In this document: positions 5,869 through 13,517 of the stretch, piece after piece
Layout: each line of letters opens with the position of its first letter
How positions within the stretch are numbered: the stretch's first letter is position 1
Assembly: GCA_900553705.1 (NCBI GenBank)
Contig: USEK01000015.1
Location: forward strand, 1-16,936
Direction of reading: 5' to 3'
From: an uncultured Collinsella sp.
Lineage (GTDB): Bacteria > Actinomycetota > Coriobacteriia > Coriobacteriales > Coriobacteriaceae
Length of the DNA stretch: 16,936 nt
The notes under the pieces: generated by a model
What the model was told of the DNA's origin: nothing
Seen by the model: only the letters and a program-made list of their open reading frames with translations
The model's database searches: none
Position numbers and translations under genes: made by a program

Positions 5869-7626
5869 ATGAACGAGATCAAGTGCCCGCATTGCGGCGA
5901 AGTTTTTAAGGTCGATGCGTCCGGCTATGCGGATATCGTCAAGCAAGTGCGCGATGCTGAGTTCTCGCGTGACCTGGATGAGCGCGTAGCGGCGGCTCGA
6001 CGCGAGGGCGAGCAGGCGCTGGAGCTTGAGCGCTCGCGTTCGTCAGCCGCTTTGCAGGAGGCAGAGTCTCAGCGCAACGCTCAGCTTGTCGAGCAGAAGA
6101 ATGCTGCAGCTCAGCAGCTGGCACAAGAGGTTGCCAAGCGCGATGCTGAGCTTGCCGAGCTGCGCGCCAAGCTCGAGGGCGCTGCCACAGAGCGCGAGAG
6201 TGCAAGCCAGCGTGCGGCGGTTGAGGCCCGCGCCGATGCTCAAAAGGAGAATGCCGAGCTGCAGCGCGAGATCGACAACCTGCGTGCGCAGTTGGGGCGC
6301 AAAGATGATGAAGCCAGGCTTGCCGAGGCGGCGGCACGTAATGCTGCTCAAAACGATTTAGCTGCACGTGATGCTCAGATTGCCGAGCTGCAGGCCAGGC
6401 TTGCCGCGGCGGACAAGGCCCAGGAGATGGCGCTTGCTGCTGCTGCGGCCGAGTCGCAGCGTGAGCTCGAGGCCGCTCGCAGCGAGGCCGAGCGCACGCT
6501 TGCTGACTATCGCGCGCAGGTACAAGAGAAGTTTTCCGTCGCAAAGGCTCAGTCCGAGCAGGAAGCCGAGGGTCTGCGTGCTCAGCTGCGCGAACAGGAA
6601 CTGACGGCCAAAATGAACCTATCGGAGGCGGTTGCCGCAGCAGAGCGTGAGCGTGACGAAGCGCGTGCCAAGCTGACGAGCGAGCTGGCGGTGCGCGATT
6701 CTCGCGAGGAGCAAGCCAAGGCGGCACACGAGCTCGAGCTTGCGCAGGCCAAGCGCGCGAGCGATGACCTGATTCGCTACAAGGATGAAGAGATTGAGCG
6801 CCTTAAGGACATGAAGGTCCGCCTGTCCACCAAGATGGTGGGCGAGTCGCTCGAGCAGCACTGCGAGACCGAGTTCAACCGTCTGCGCATGACGGCGTTT
6901 CCCAACGCGTACTTCGAGAAAGATAACGATGCGTCCGAGGGTACCAAAGGCGACTTTATCTTCCGCGAGTGCGACGCAAGCGGTAACGAGGTCATTTCGA
7001 TTATGTTCGAGATGAAAAACGAGAACGACGAGACCACGACCAAGCATAAAAACGAGGACTTCTTTAAGAAACTCGATCACGATCGCCGCCAAAAAGGCTG
7101 TGAGTACGCGGTGCTCTGCACGCTGCTCGAGCCCGAGAGCGAGCTCTATAACGCAGGGATAGTCGACGTGAGCTATCGCTACGAGAAGATGTACGTGATC
7201 CGCCCGCAGTTTTTCATTCCCATGATTACGCTTCTTCGCAACGCCGCCATGGGTTCGCTGCGCTATAAGCAGGAGCTAGCGGAGTACAAACAGCAGAATA
7301 TCGACGTTACGAACTTCGAAGCCAAGATGGAAAAGTTCAAGAATGATTTCGGTCGCAACTACGAGATCGCGAGCCGCAAGTTCCAAACGGCGATTGATGA
7401 GATCGACAAGACGATTAGCCATCTGCAGAAAACCAAGGAGGCGTTGCTGTCCTCCGAGAACAATCTGCGCCTAGCCAACAAGAAGGCCGACGATCTTACC
7501 ATTCGCAAGCTCACGTGGGGCAACAAGACCATGAAGGCGGCGTTTGACGAGGCGCGCGGGGCTGCGTCAGAGACAAACGATGAGCCAGCCGAGGCGGATT
7601 CGTATGAGATCGAGGATGCCGAGTAA
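5869..7626 (+). CDS. DUF2130 protein: zinc ribbon, long coiled coil, nuclease-like domain
   Basis: 585 residues in three parts. The N-terminus has a zinc-binding CPHCG (6-10) followed by FKVDASGYADIVKQVR, the usual start of DUF2130 proteins; only one CxxC pair is evident. About 30-320 is an Ala/Glu/Arg-rich coiled coil. From MVGESLEQHCETEFN (323 on) comes the DUF2130 domain, where GDFIF (D362) and FEMK (E381, K383) match the D-x18-ExK pattern of PD-(D/E)XK nucleases. A further helical coil runs to an acidic tail. DUF2130 proteins are conserved but uncharacterised; the fold suggests DNA binding or cutting, with the coil giving oligomerisation. The start is supported by GAGGAG 5 bases upstream. 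It is convergent with the helicase gene and shares a bidirectional terminator with it. Confidence 0.9.
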   Translation: MNEIKCPHCGEVFKVDASGYADIVKQVRDAEFSRDLDERVAAARREGEQALELERSRSSAALQEAESQRNAQLVEQKNAAAQQLAQEVAKRDAELAELRAKLEGAATERESASQRAAVEARADAQKENAELQREIDNLRAQLGRKDDEARLAEAAARNAAQNDLAARDAQIAELQARLAAADKAQEMALAAAAAESQRELEAARSEAERTLADYRAQVQEKFSVAKAQSEQEAEGLRAQLREQELTAKMNLSEAVAAAERERDEARAKLTSELAVRDSREEQAKAAHELELAQAKRASDDLIRYKDEEIERLKDMKVRLSTKMVGESLEQHCETEFNRLRMTAFPNAYFEKDNDASEGTKGDFIFRECDASGNEVISIMFEMKNENDETTTKHKNEDFFKKLDHDRRQKGCEYAVLCTLLEPESELYNAGIVDVSYRYEKMYVIRPQFFIPMITLLRNAAMGSLRYKQELAEYKQQNIDVTNFEAKMEKFKNDFGRNYEIASRKFQTAIDEIDKTISHLQKTKEALLSSENNLRLANKKADDLTIRKLTWGNKTMKAAFDEARGAASETNDEPAEADSYEIEDAE

Positions 7627-7643
7627 GGTATAGCGGATAGTGC

Positions 7644-7683
7644 AAAAGCGGGGCCGCTGGCGAAATTGCCAACGGCCCCGCTT
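7644..7683. terminator. Bidirectional terminator between DUF2130 and helicase genes
   Basis: AAGCGGGGCCG (7646-7656) pairs with CGGCCCCGCTT (7673-7683), with an inner GGC/GCC pairing after a 2-base mismatch. On the minus strand it is followed by a T run (complement of AAAA at 7644-7647), which suits the helicase gene; on the plus strand a weaker CTTCGTTTCGTTTC follows. Both convergent genes stop within 25 bases of it. Confidence 0.85.
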
Positions 7684-7705
7684 CGTTTCGTTTCGGTACG
7701 TTCGG

Positions 7706-10387
7706 CTAGTCCTCGAGCAGGTCCTCGATAAAGCCGACGCGGTAGTTTTTGAAGATGACCTCGCCGCCGTCTTGCGTGGCGTCCAGATCGACATCGCCCA
7801 TGATGCCAAAATCGTGGTCGCCATCCTCGTCGGCAAAGATCTGGTGCACGTGCCATACGTGCGCGGTCTTCTCGTCGGACTCGTCAATGGAAAACATCGC
7901 GGCGCTGCGGGCATCTCCGTCGGTGAGGATTTCCTCGTGCTGCTCGTGGTAAGCGTCAAGTGCTTTTTGCCAGCGGATCTCGCTCATGCCCCAGTCGTCG
8001 TCGAGCTCGCCCAGGTCGCGAACATGCTCGCGGGCGGCAAGGGTTACGCGGCGGAAGAGCGCGTTGCGCACCAGCAGGGTGCAGCCACGGCGGTCTGCCA
8101 CGACTTCGTCGATGCCCTGCGGCGGTGCGGCATCGAGGGCTGCCGGGTTGCCGGCGTTCTCCCACTCATCCACCAGGCTCGAGTCCACCGAGCGCACCAC
8201 AAAGCCCAGCCACGAGATAATGTCGCGCAGGCGCTCGTCGCGCTTCTCAATGGGTACGGTGCGGTCGAGCGAACGGTAAGCCTCTGCCAGGTAGCGCAGC
8301 AAAATGCCCTCGGAGCGGGCGATGCCGAGCTTTTGAATGTAGCCCTTAAAATCGCTCGCGCTTTCCAGCATATCGCGCAGGACGCTCTTGGGAGAGAGCT
8401 GGTAGTCGTTTGCCCAGGGCACTTCCTGGCAGTACTTGTCAAAGGCGGCATCGAGCAAATCCTCGAGCGGCTTTTCGTACGTGACGTCTTGAATGCGCTC
8501 CAAGCGCTCCTCATACTCGATGCCGTCGGCCTTCATTTCGGCCATAGCGCGATCGCGTGCGGCGCGCTCCTGTGCGCGCAGCACTTGCTTGGGATCCTCG
8601 AGCGTTGCCTCGACCATTGAGATTAGATCCATGGTATAGGTCTCGCTCTCGGGATCGAGCAGCTCCAATGCGGCAAGCAAGAACGGCGAGAGCGGCTGAT
8701 CGAGCGCGAAGTCCTCGGGCAGATCGACCGTCAGCGCATAGTCGATGTCTGGTGCGGCGTCAGTCGGGGCGTCGGGTGCGGGCGGCACCTCGGTGCGAAC
8801 GACGACGCCGGAATCGATGAGCGTGGCGAAGATTTCGTCGGCGCGAACCTCGAGCTTGGCCTTTTCCTCGGGGGTCTGCAAGCTCGTCTCGATGAGGTCG
8901 TGTACGCGGGCTCGGGCATCGCCGCCCTGCTCGACCACGCTAATCACCATGGAGTGTGTGATGCGCAGGCGCGGCTTGAGCGTCTCGGGCTGCGTCTCGA
9001 TCAGGCGCTCAAAGGTCTGCTTGTTCCAGGTGACAAAGCCCTCGGGGGCCTTTTTCTTTTTAATCTTACGGAGCTTTTTGGGGTCGTCGCCCGCTTTGGC
9101 CATAAGCTTGGCATTCTCGATCTCGTGCTCGGGTGCCTCGGCAATCACCATGCCCTCGGTATCAAAGCCCGAGCGGCCGGCGCGACCGGCAATCTGGTGG
9201 AACTCGCGGGCGCGCAGACGACGCATCTTGTAGCCATCGAACTTGGTGAGCGCGGTGAGCACCACGGTGTGGATGGGTACGTTGATGCCGACGCCGAGCG
9301 TATCGGTGCCGCAGATGACGGGCAGCAGACCCTGCTGCGCCAAGCGCTCGACCAGCAGGCGATAGCGCGGCAACATGCCAGCATGGTGCACGCCGACGCC
9401 GCATCCAAGCAGGCGCTTGAGAATCTTACCAAAGGCCGTCGAGAAGCTCGTGCCCTTGGCCGCTTCCTTGATGGCCTCGCGCTGCTCCTTGCTGGCGATG
9501 CCAAAATTGGCGAGTGACTGTGCCGTCGCAAGTGCGGCATCCTGGCTAAAGTGCACGATGTAGAGCGGGGCCTCGCCGCGACGCATCGCGAGCTCGACGG
9601 TGCCCTCGAGGGAGGTCGTCACATAGTCGTAGCTCAGCGGCACGGGACGCGGGGCGTCGACGACTAGGTCGCAGGTAGCGCCGGTGTGTTCCTCGAGCGA
9701 GGCGGCGATCGCGGTGACATCGCCGAGCGTGGCGCTCATGAGCATGAATTGCGTGTGGGGCAGGGTGAGCAGCGGCACCTGCCAGGCCCAGCCGCGGTCG
9801 GGGTCGGCAAAGTAGTGGAACTCGTCCATGGCCACGCAGCCCACATCGGCGTCCTCACCCTCGCGCAGCGCATCGTTGGCAAGGATTTCGGCCGTGCAGC
9901 AGATGACGGGCGCCTTGGTGTTGATGTGCGTATCGCCGGTGATCATGCCGACGTTGTCGCGGCCGAGCACCTGTACAAGGTCGAAAAACTTCTCGCTGAC
10001 CAGGGCCTTGATGGGGGCCGTGTAATAGCAGCGCTTGCCCTGCGCCATGCCCATAAAGAGCATGCCCAGCGCGACGAGCGATTTACCCGATCCGGTCGGT
10101 GTGCCTAAAATGACGTGATCGCCGGCAGCCAGGTCCATGAGGGCCTCTTCTTGGTGGTCCCACAGCTCAATGCCGCGATCGCTCGTCCATTCAAAGAAGC
10201 GTTCGAAGGCTTGATCGGCCGTGAGCCATGGCTCGGGCTCGCTGCCGTCCTCGGGCGCCCACCAGGTGGGGGAGAGCGCGCCGAGCGAGCCAAACTCGGC
10301 TTCGGTTCCCGTGCCGCCCGAGAATGAGCTGGCGGCCCCGGCACCGGAAACGGTGCTGGCAGCGGTATCTGTCGTGGTCTGTGCCAT
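7706..10387 (-). CDS. Ski2-like DEAD/DEAH-box helicase with DUF3516-type C-terminus
   Basis: An 893-residue ATP-dependent helicase, probably acting on RNA in turnover or processing, by analogy with Ski2/Mtr4. Counting from the ATG at 10387: a low-complexity Ser/Gly/Thr tail (1-40), a DHQ motif (78-80), Walker A GTPTGSGKS (95-103), DEFH box (188-191), motif III SAT (218-220), VHHAGMLPRYR (333-343), and motif VI QIAGRAGRSGFDTEG (398-412). The remainder, some 480 residues, matches what I recall of the actinobacterial DUF3516 domain rather than a ratchet/arch domain. The frame can be extended upstream to 10546, but that extension reads through the inverted-repeat element and lacks family similarity, so the ATG before AQTTTD is preferred; its ribosome binding site (GAGAGAAAG) is weak. 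The 310 bases upstream hold the repeat element but no gene. Confidence 0.92.
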   Translation of the reverse strand: MAQTTTDTAASTVSGAGAASSFSGGTGTEAEFGSLGALSPTWWAPEDGSEPEPWLTADQAFERFFEWTSDRGIELWDHQEEALMDLAAGDHVILGTPTGSGKSLVALGMLFMGMAQGKRCYYTAPIKALVSEKFFDLVQVLGRDNVGMITGDTHINTKAPVICCTAEILANDALREGEDADVGCVAMDEFHYFADPDRGWAWQVPLLTLPHTQFMLMSATLGDVTAIAASLEEHTGATCDLVVDAPRPVPLSYDYVTTSLEGTVELAMRRGEAPLYIVHFSQDAALATAQSLANFGIASKEQREAIKEAAKGTSFSTAFGKILKRLLGCGVGVHHAGMLPRYRLLVERLAQQGLLPVICGTDTLGVGINVPIHTVVLTALTKFDGYKMRRLRAREFHQIAGRAGRSGFDTEGMVIAEAPEHEIENAKLMAKAGDDPKKLRKIKKKKAPEGFVTWNKQTFERLIETQPETLKPRLRITHSMVISVVEQGGDARARVHDLIETSLQTPEEKAKLEVRADEIFATLIDSGVVVRTEVPPAPDAPTDAAPDIDYALTVDLPEDFALDQPLSPFLLAALELLDPESETYTMDLISMVEATLEDPKQVLRAQERAARDRAMAEMKADGIEYEERLERIQDVTYEKPLEDLLDAAFDKYCQEVPWANDYQLSPKSVLRDMLESASDFKGYIQKLGIARSEGILLRYLAEAYRSLDRTVPIEKRDERLRDIISWLGFVVRSVDSSLVDEWENAGNPAALDAAPPQGIDEVVADRRGCTLLVRNALFRRVTLAAREHVRDLGELDDDWGMSEIRWQKALDAYHEQHEEILTDGDARSAAMFSIDESDEKTAHVWHVHQIFADEDGDHDFGIMGDVDLDATQDGGEVIFKNYRVGFIEDLLED

Positions 10388-10697
10388 GTGGTTGCTTTCT
10401 CTCGCCGTTTGTCCGCCAACTATTATGGCGTAGCAGCGGCGCGGGGTGCCAGCGCGCGAGAAAATGCAGGAAATGGGCGTTCTGCCCAGCCGTTTGGTGC
10501 AGTTGCCAGCTAAGTGAGTAGACTTTTTGCAATATCGCGAGCACATGGCTTTTGCGCAAGAGCTCTACCTGCGGTTTTAGTTTTCGTTATGCGGGTTGTG
10601 CTTGGCTATTGCAAAAAAGTCTACTCACTTAGGTTTGAGGGTCGTTCGCTGACGCCTATTTTCACTTGTTTGCCGACGCCGCGACCATCAGAAGCCC
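10388..10697. other. 310-bp non-coding gap upstream of the helicase gene
   Basis: This gap separates the trmB stop codon from the helicase start on the minus strand. It holds the second 123-bp inverted-repeat element (10510-10632). I see no further credible gene; short frames that cross it translate the repeat ends (ending in motifs like KVYSL or SRLF) and have no ribosome binding site. The helicase promoter should lie in 10388-10510, but no clear -10/-35 pair stands out. Confidence 0.6.
10510..10632. repeat. 123-bp inverted-repeat element, copy 2
   Basis: Ends match copy 1: CTAAGTGAGTAGACTTTT on the left and AAAAGTCTACTCACTTAG on the right. Here pairing runs further, to about 24 bp (CTAAGTGAGTAGACTTTTTG then CAAT, with a 1-base bulge). 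An inner GCACA (10541-10545) pairs with TGTGC. ACCTGCGG (10567-10574) lies at offset 57, the same as in copy 1, again at the centre. Both copies are exactly 123 bp, in the same orientation judged by the core. Arm sequences between ends and core differ widely between copies yet remain self-complementary, which points to selection for the hairpin or to independent insertion of diverged family members. Confidence 0.87.
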
Positions 10698-11537
10698 CTA
10701 GGACTCCTGCGGCAGGCGCTTCTTGCCTTTGCGGGCGCGGTTTCTAAAGTTCTCGACGGCCTCTTCCATGCCCAGAGGTACATAGGTGAGCGCATCGAGG
10801 TTTTCGGGCAGGTAGCAGGCAAGGCTTTGCTCCTGCGCGCGGCCCGCCGCGAGCTGTTCATCGCTGGGCTGCGCTCCAGGTGTGGCGCGAATGCCATAGA
10901 CGGCGGCACCCATCTCGCGCGTGCGGCGCTCGTACTCGGTCTCGGGATGCTCGGGATGGTCGCGGCGTACGTCGTCACTTACCCAAAGCGTGTCGTAGCC
11001 GGCCGCGGCAAACTGTCCCAGGGCGTAATCGCGCAATGGTTTGCTGTCGGTGCGCAGCGTGACGGTGGCGTTGGCTGCAAAGAGCGGGCGGTAGAGCATC
11101 AAATGGTCGACATGGACGAGTCGTTTTTTGGCGTACTTGGCCTTGGGCTGCGGCGTGGGAAAGTTGATGGTGATGGCATCGAGCTCGCCTGCGGCAAATA
11201 GCTGTGGCAGCGATGCGGCGCCTCGGGGCAGGACGAGTGCGTTGGATAGCTCCTGCTCGCAGATTTTCTGCGCGGCATAGGCAATGCAGATGGGCTCCTG
11301 GTCCATGCCGATAAAGAGGGTGTTTGGCTCGTGGCCCGCGCGCTCTACAAGGTACGTTCCCTTGCCACAGCCAAGATCCAGGTGAAGGTGTTCGAAGGGC
11401 TTGCTGCCAGCTGGCGCACAAGCCTCGCGCCAATCTCCGGCATAAGCCTCGGGGTTCGTCTCGATCGCATCGGCGTAGCGCTCCAGGCGCTCCTCGAGCA
11501 CAAAGTTCTTAGGCGTGCGAACGTGGACGGCTCCCAT
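10698..11537 (-). CDS. trmB: TrmB-type tRNA (guanine-N7-)-methyltransferase with altered active-site motif
   Basis: A 279-residue class I SAM-dependent methyltransferase of the TrmB family, which makes m7G46 in the tRNA variable loop. SAM site: DLGCGKG (54-60) and GMD (77-79). The family C-terminal signature is clear: ETEYERRTREMGAAVYG (199-215), and AKKRLVH (136-142) matches the usual KRRLxH. The motif expected as NFSDPWPK reads NFPTPQPK (125-132): the Asp shown to be essential in other TrmB proteins is Thr128, and Trp is Gln130. The protein carries about 50 extra C-terminal residues ending in a basic patch (RKGKKR). AAGGAG lies 5 bases before the ATG. It follows the TRM9-like gene on the same strand after 117 bases. 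It may be an active variant, may modify something else, or may be inactive. Confidence 0.85.
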   Translation of the reverse strand: MGAVHVRTPKNFVLEERLERYADAIETNPEAYAGDWREACAPAGSKPFEHLHLDLGCGKGTYLVERAGHEPNTLFIGMDQEPICIAYAAQKICEQELSNALVLPRGAASLPQLFAAGELDAITINFPTPQPKAKYAKKRLVHVDHLMLYRPLFAANATVTLRTDSKPLRDYALGQFAAAGYDTLWVSDDVRRDHPEHPETEYERRTREMGAAVYGIRATPGAQPSDEQLAAGRAQEQSLACYLPENLDALTYVPLGMEEAVENFRNRARKGKKRLPQES

Positions 11538-11593
11538 GAGGCTCCTTGGTCATAAATGCGAAACGCATGGCCGCGCGTTCCGTCAATGGGTTG

Positions 11594-11617
11594 AAAAGGG
11601 CGGGCATAGATTGCCCG
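11594..11617 (-). terminator. Possible terminator after the TRM9-like gene
   Basis: On the minus strand CGGGCA pairs with TGCCCG (11601-11617) around a 5-base loop, followed by CCC and then TTTT (11597-11594). The stem is short and the T run is offset, so it may be only partial, letting some transcription continue into trmB. Confidence 0.4.
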
Positions 11618-11654
11618 AAAGATGTGGTGCGGCTCGGCGGCGAGTCGTCGGTGC

Positions 11655-12527
11655 CTACAGGCGCTTGAGAATCACATAGCGGTTGAGCTCGCCGCTACGA
11701 CCGTCGGCATGGAAGCGCTCAAGCTCGCGCACGGGGACCTCGCCGCTCTTGTAGAACGTACGGACGCCGCGCACCAGGTCGGTGATCTGCTGATCGTCAA
11801 AGTGATGGCAATAGCGGTAGGCGTGGCGGTCGTTTTGCCAGCCGATGAGGTGGTCGCCGGCTTCAAACTGTGCGGAATCGTAACCCTCAAACGGCGGGGT
11901 GAGCTCGGCGCGGGCTTCGGCTCGAACGGCCTTGCGCGCCATGCGCTCGTCGTTCATAAACTCCCAAAAGCTGATGGCGATGATGCCGCCCGGGCGCGTT
12001 TGCCGCACCAGGGCGTCGAGCACGCGTACGCGGTACTCGCACGACGGCACGTGGTGCATAAAGCCAAAGCAGACCGAGATATCGGCGAGCGGGGCGTCGA
12101 AAAGCACGTCGGGCGTCTCGGCGGGGTTGAGCTTCATGAGAGCGTCGAGCACGTCGAGTTCCTGGAAGTGCAGGTTGGGAATGCGCAGCGCGTGGCCATG
12201 TGCATCGATGGCCAGGTCTTGACACGAGTCGACGCCATAGAACTCAAACGGGCAGCTGGCATCTGCCGAGGGGTTTGCGCCGTCGACGCCCTTGGCGGCA
12301 AGTGCGCCGCCGGCGGCAAAGTTTTCGAATCGCATATTGCCGCAGGCGAGATCGAAGACGCGGACGGGATGCTCGATCGTGGCGACGTCGAGCTGTTCGA
12401 GCGCGATGTCCATGGTGCGCACCCAGCCGGGCCACGGGGCCTGGCGCGTATCGGAAAAGGAGGCGGAGTGCTCGCGATAGAACGTGTTGTTGAGCTGGAT
12501 GAGCGATGAGGCGAAATCGCGGTTCAC
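11655..12527 (-). CDS. TRM9-like SAM-dependent methyltransferase
   Basis: A 290-residue class I methyltransferase resembling eukaryotic Trm9/ALKBH8, which methylates cm5U34 to mcm5U34 in tRNA. Shared landmarks, from memory of yeast Trm9: FYREHSASFSDTRQAPWPGW (16-35) against its FSxTRxxPWP; DLACGNMR (59-66) at the SAM loop; YGVD (97-100); FMHHV (156-160) followed by RVRVL and RPGG; and AYRYCHHF (236-243) against YRYYHLY. The Gly-rich loop is degenerate (ACGNM rather than GCGNG). The start is taken as GTG 12527: GGAGGGAG lies 9 bases upstream and the conserved region begins soon after; upstream in-frame ATGs at 12575 and 12662 add a segment with no family similarity. No Trm112-like partner gene is visible. 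The substrate could differ from tRNA. Confidence 0.75.
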   Translation of the reverse strand: MNRDFASSLIQLNNTFYREHSASFSDTRQAPWPGWVRTMDIALEQLDVATIEHPVRVFDLACGNMRFENFAAGGALAAKGVDGANPSADASCPFEFYGVDSCQDLAIDAHGHALRIPNLHFQELDVLDALMKLNPAETPDVLFDAPLADISVCFGFMHHVPSCEYRVRVLDALVRQTRPGGIIAISFWEFMNDERMARKAVRAEARAELTPPFEGYDSAQFEAGDHLIGWQNDRHAYRYCHHFDDQQITDLVRGVRTFYKSGEVPVRELERFHADGRSGELNRYVILKRL

Positions 12528-12564
12528 GGCGCGGAACTCCCTCCGTTGGCGGTGCGGAATAAAC

Positions 12565-12578
12565 AGTATGACCATACT
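12565..12578. promoter_or_regulatory. Perfect dyad in the divergent intergenic region
   Basis: AGTATG-AC-CATACT is a perfect 6-2-6 palindrome, 38 bases upstream of the TRM9-like GTG start. It falls where the minus-strand promoter would be expected, although no clear -10/-35 pair could be chosen there. It may be an operator for a dimeric regulator, for example the XRE protein encoded divergently. Confidence 0.4.
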
Positions 12579-12659
12579 ACCGTTAACGCCGCAACGGGGA
12601 CAACCGAGCTGCGGCTCATTGCTTTGTTTGGACACATTTCCGCAGCTCATATGTGCCCG

Positions 12660-12691
12660 CAACTGCCAGTTGTCAAAAATCTCACTAGAAT
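12660..12691 (+). promoter_or_regulatory. Promoter with overlapping dyad for the XRE/DUF4097 operon
   Basis: CTGCCA (12663-12668, 4 of 6 matches) and TAGAAT (12686-12691, 5 of 6 matches) are 17 bases apart. A perfect dyad CAACTG-C-CAGTTG (12660-12672) covers the -35, where binding would block RNA polymerase. This fits autorepression by the XRE regulator, but that is inference. The leader would be about 97 bases. Confidence 0.42.
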
Positions 12692-12794
12692 AGGTGGCAT
12701 GCTTTTGGCGGTGGCGGATAGATTTTTAACTGTGCAAGGCGCCTTAAGAACAAAAGCGGTCCGGCGGTACGGCTGGCATCACATAGGAGGAACC

Positions 12795-13517
12795 ATGAAT
12801 GTAGAAACTGCGCAGCGGCTCGCCGACCTTCGCCGCAGCAAAGGCTTTAGTCAAGAAGGGCTGGCACGAAAGCTGGGACTGTCGCGCCAGGCGGTCAGTA
12901 AATGGGAGCGCGCGGAGAGCTCGCCCGATACCGAGAACCTGATCTCGCTCGCCAAACTCTATGGTGTGAGCCTGGACGAGCTGCTCAATCCGAGCGACGA
13001 GATCGAGGACGATATCGAGTTTGAGAACGAGGACCGCGCTCGTCAGCGCGAGGCCGAGGCGGCAGAGCGCGCACGCACCCATGAGGCGGCGGCACGAGCT
13101 ACCGAGGCGGCAACACAGGCGAGTGACGCCGCCGCCAAGGCGGCGCAAGCGGCAAGCTGGAGTGCACAGGCCGCTAATGCCGCTACGGCGCAGGCGACGA
13201 GTGGCACCGCGGTTGGCTCGACTCCGGTGAAGGGCCCGTTCCAGTCGTTCCCGTATTGGGCCGTGTGCTGGCTACTGTTCTTTTTGCTGATGTTCCTGTT
13301 TGGTGCCGGCCCCTTTGCCGCACTGATCTTCTTTACGATTCCCATCTATCACTGGGTGGCGCGTGCGCTCGATGGTGATTGGGCACGCGGGGATATTCAG
13401 GTTGGTCCGGCGCCGGCGGCGGTCAGGGCCCAGGGGAAGGATACTTCTGCGGAACCTGATGCTGACGTGGCTACCGCGGCCACCGCTGAGCCATGTGCCA
13501 AAGAAGGTGACGAATGA
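12795..13517 (+). CDS. XRE-family regulator with C-terminal membrane segments
   Basis: 240 residues. The N-terminal helix-turn-helix (about 4-60) is of the Cro/C1 type: FSQEGLARKLGLSRQAVSKWERA (18-40), followed by the typical LYGVSLDELLN. Then comes an acidic linker (67-82), an Ala-rich helical stretch (83-135) and two hydrophobic segments (about 152-170 and 172-190), with a hydrophilic tail. It is likely a DNA-binding protein tethered to the cytoplasmic membrane. The start is ATG 12795 with AGGAGG 4 bases upstream; the frame extends upstream, but without a ribosome binding site. Its stop overlaps the next start (ATGA), so the DUF4097 gene is translationally coupled. Such pairs are thought to respond to envelope stress; the signal here is unknown. 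Confidence 0.9.
   Translation: MNVETAQRLADLRRSKGFSQEGLARKLGLSRQAVSKWERAESSPDTENLISLAKLYGVSLDELLNPSDEIEDDIEFENEDRARQREAEAAERARTHEAAARATEAATQASDAAAKAAQAASWSAQAANAATAQATSGTAVGSTPVKGPFQSFPYWAVCWLLFFLLMFLFGAGPFAALIFFTIPIYHWVARALDGDWARGDIQVGPAPAAVRAQGKDTSAEPDADVATAATAEPCAKEGDE

Noticed and set aside
5869..7626. SMC/Rad50-type ATPase for the coiled-coil protein
   Set aside because: No Walker A, Walker B or signature motif is present; the C-terminal domain fits DUF2130 instead.
7640..8620. Plus-strand frame of 326 codons opposite the helicase C-terminus
   Set aside because: It starts in the bidirectional terminator and is Val/Leu/Ala-rich like other shadows; the minus-strand helicase frame is continuous.
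10388..10546. N-terminal extension of the helicase (53 residues)
   Set aside because: It runs into the repeat element, has no similarity to helicases, and ATG 10387 gives a normal start.
10514..10747. Short plus-strand frame beginning MSRLFAISR
   Set aside because: It translates the inverted-repeat element and then overlaps the trmB end; no ribosome binding site. Similar frames from other copies are probably mis-annotated small proteins.
12546..12794. N-terminal extension of the XRE regulator
   Set aside because: The helix-turn-helix begins at ATG 12795 with AGGAGG directly upstream; the extension covers the promoter region.
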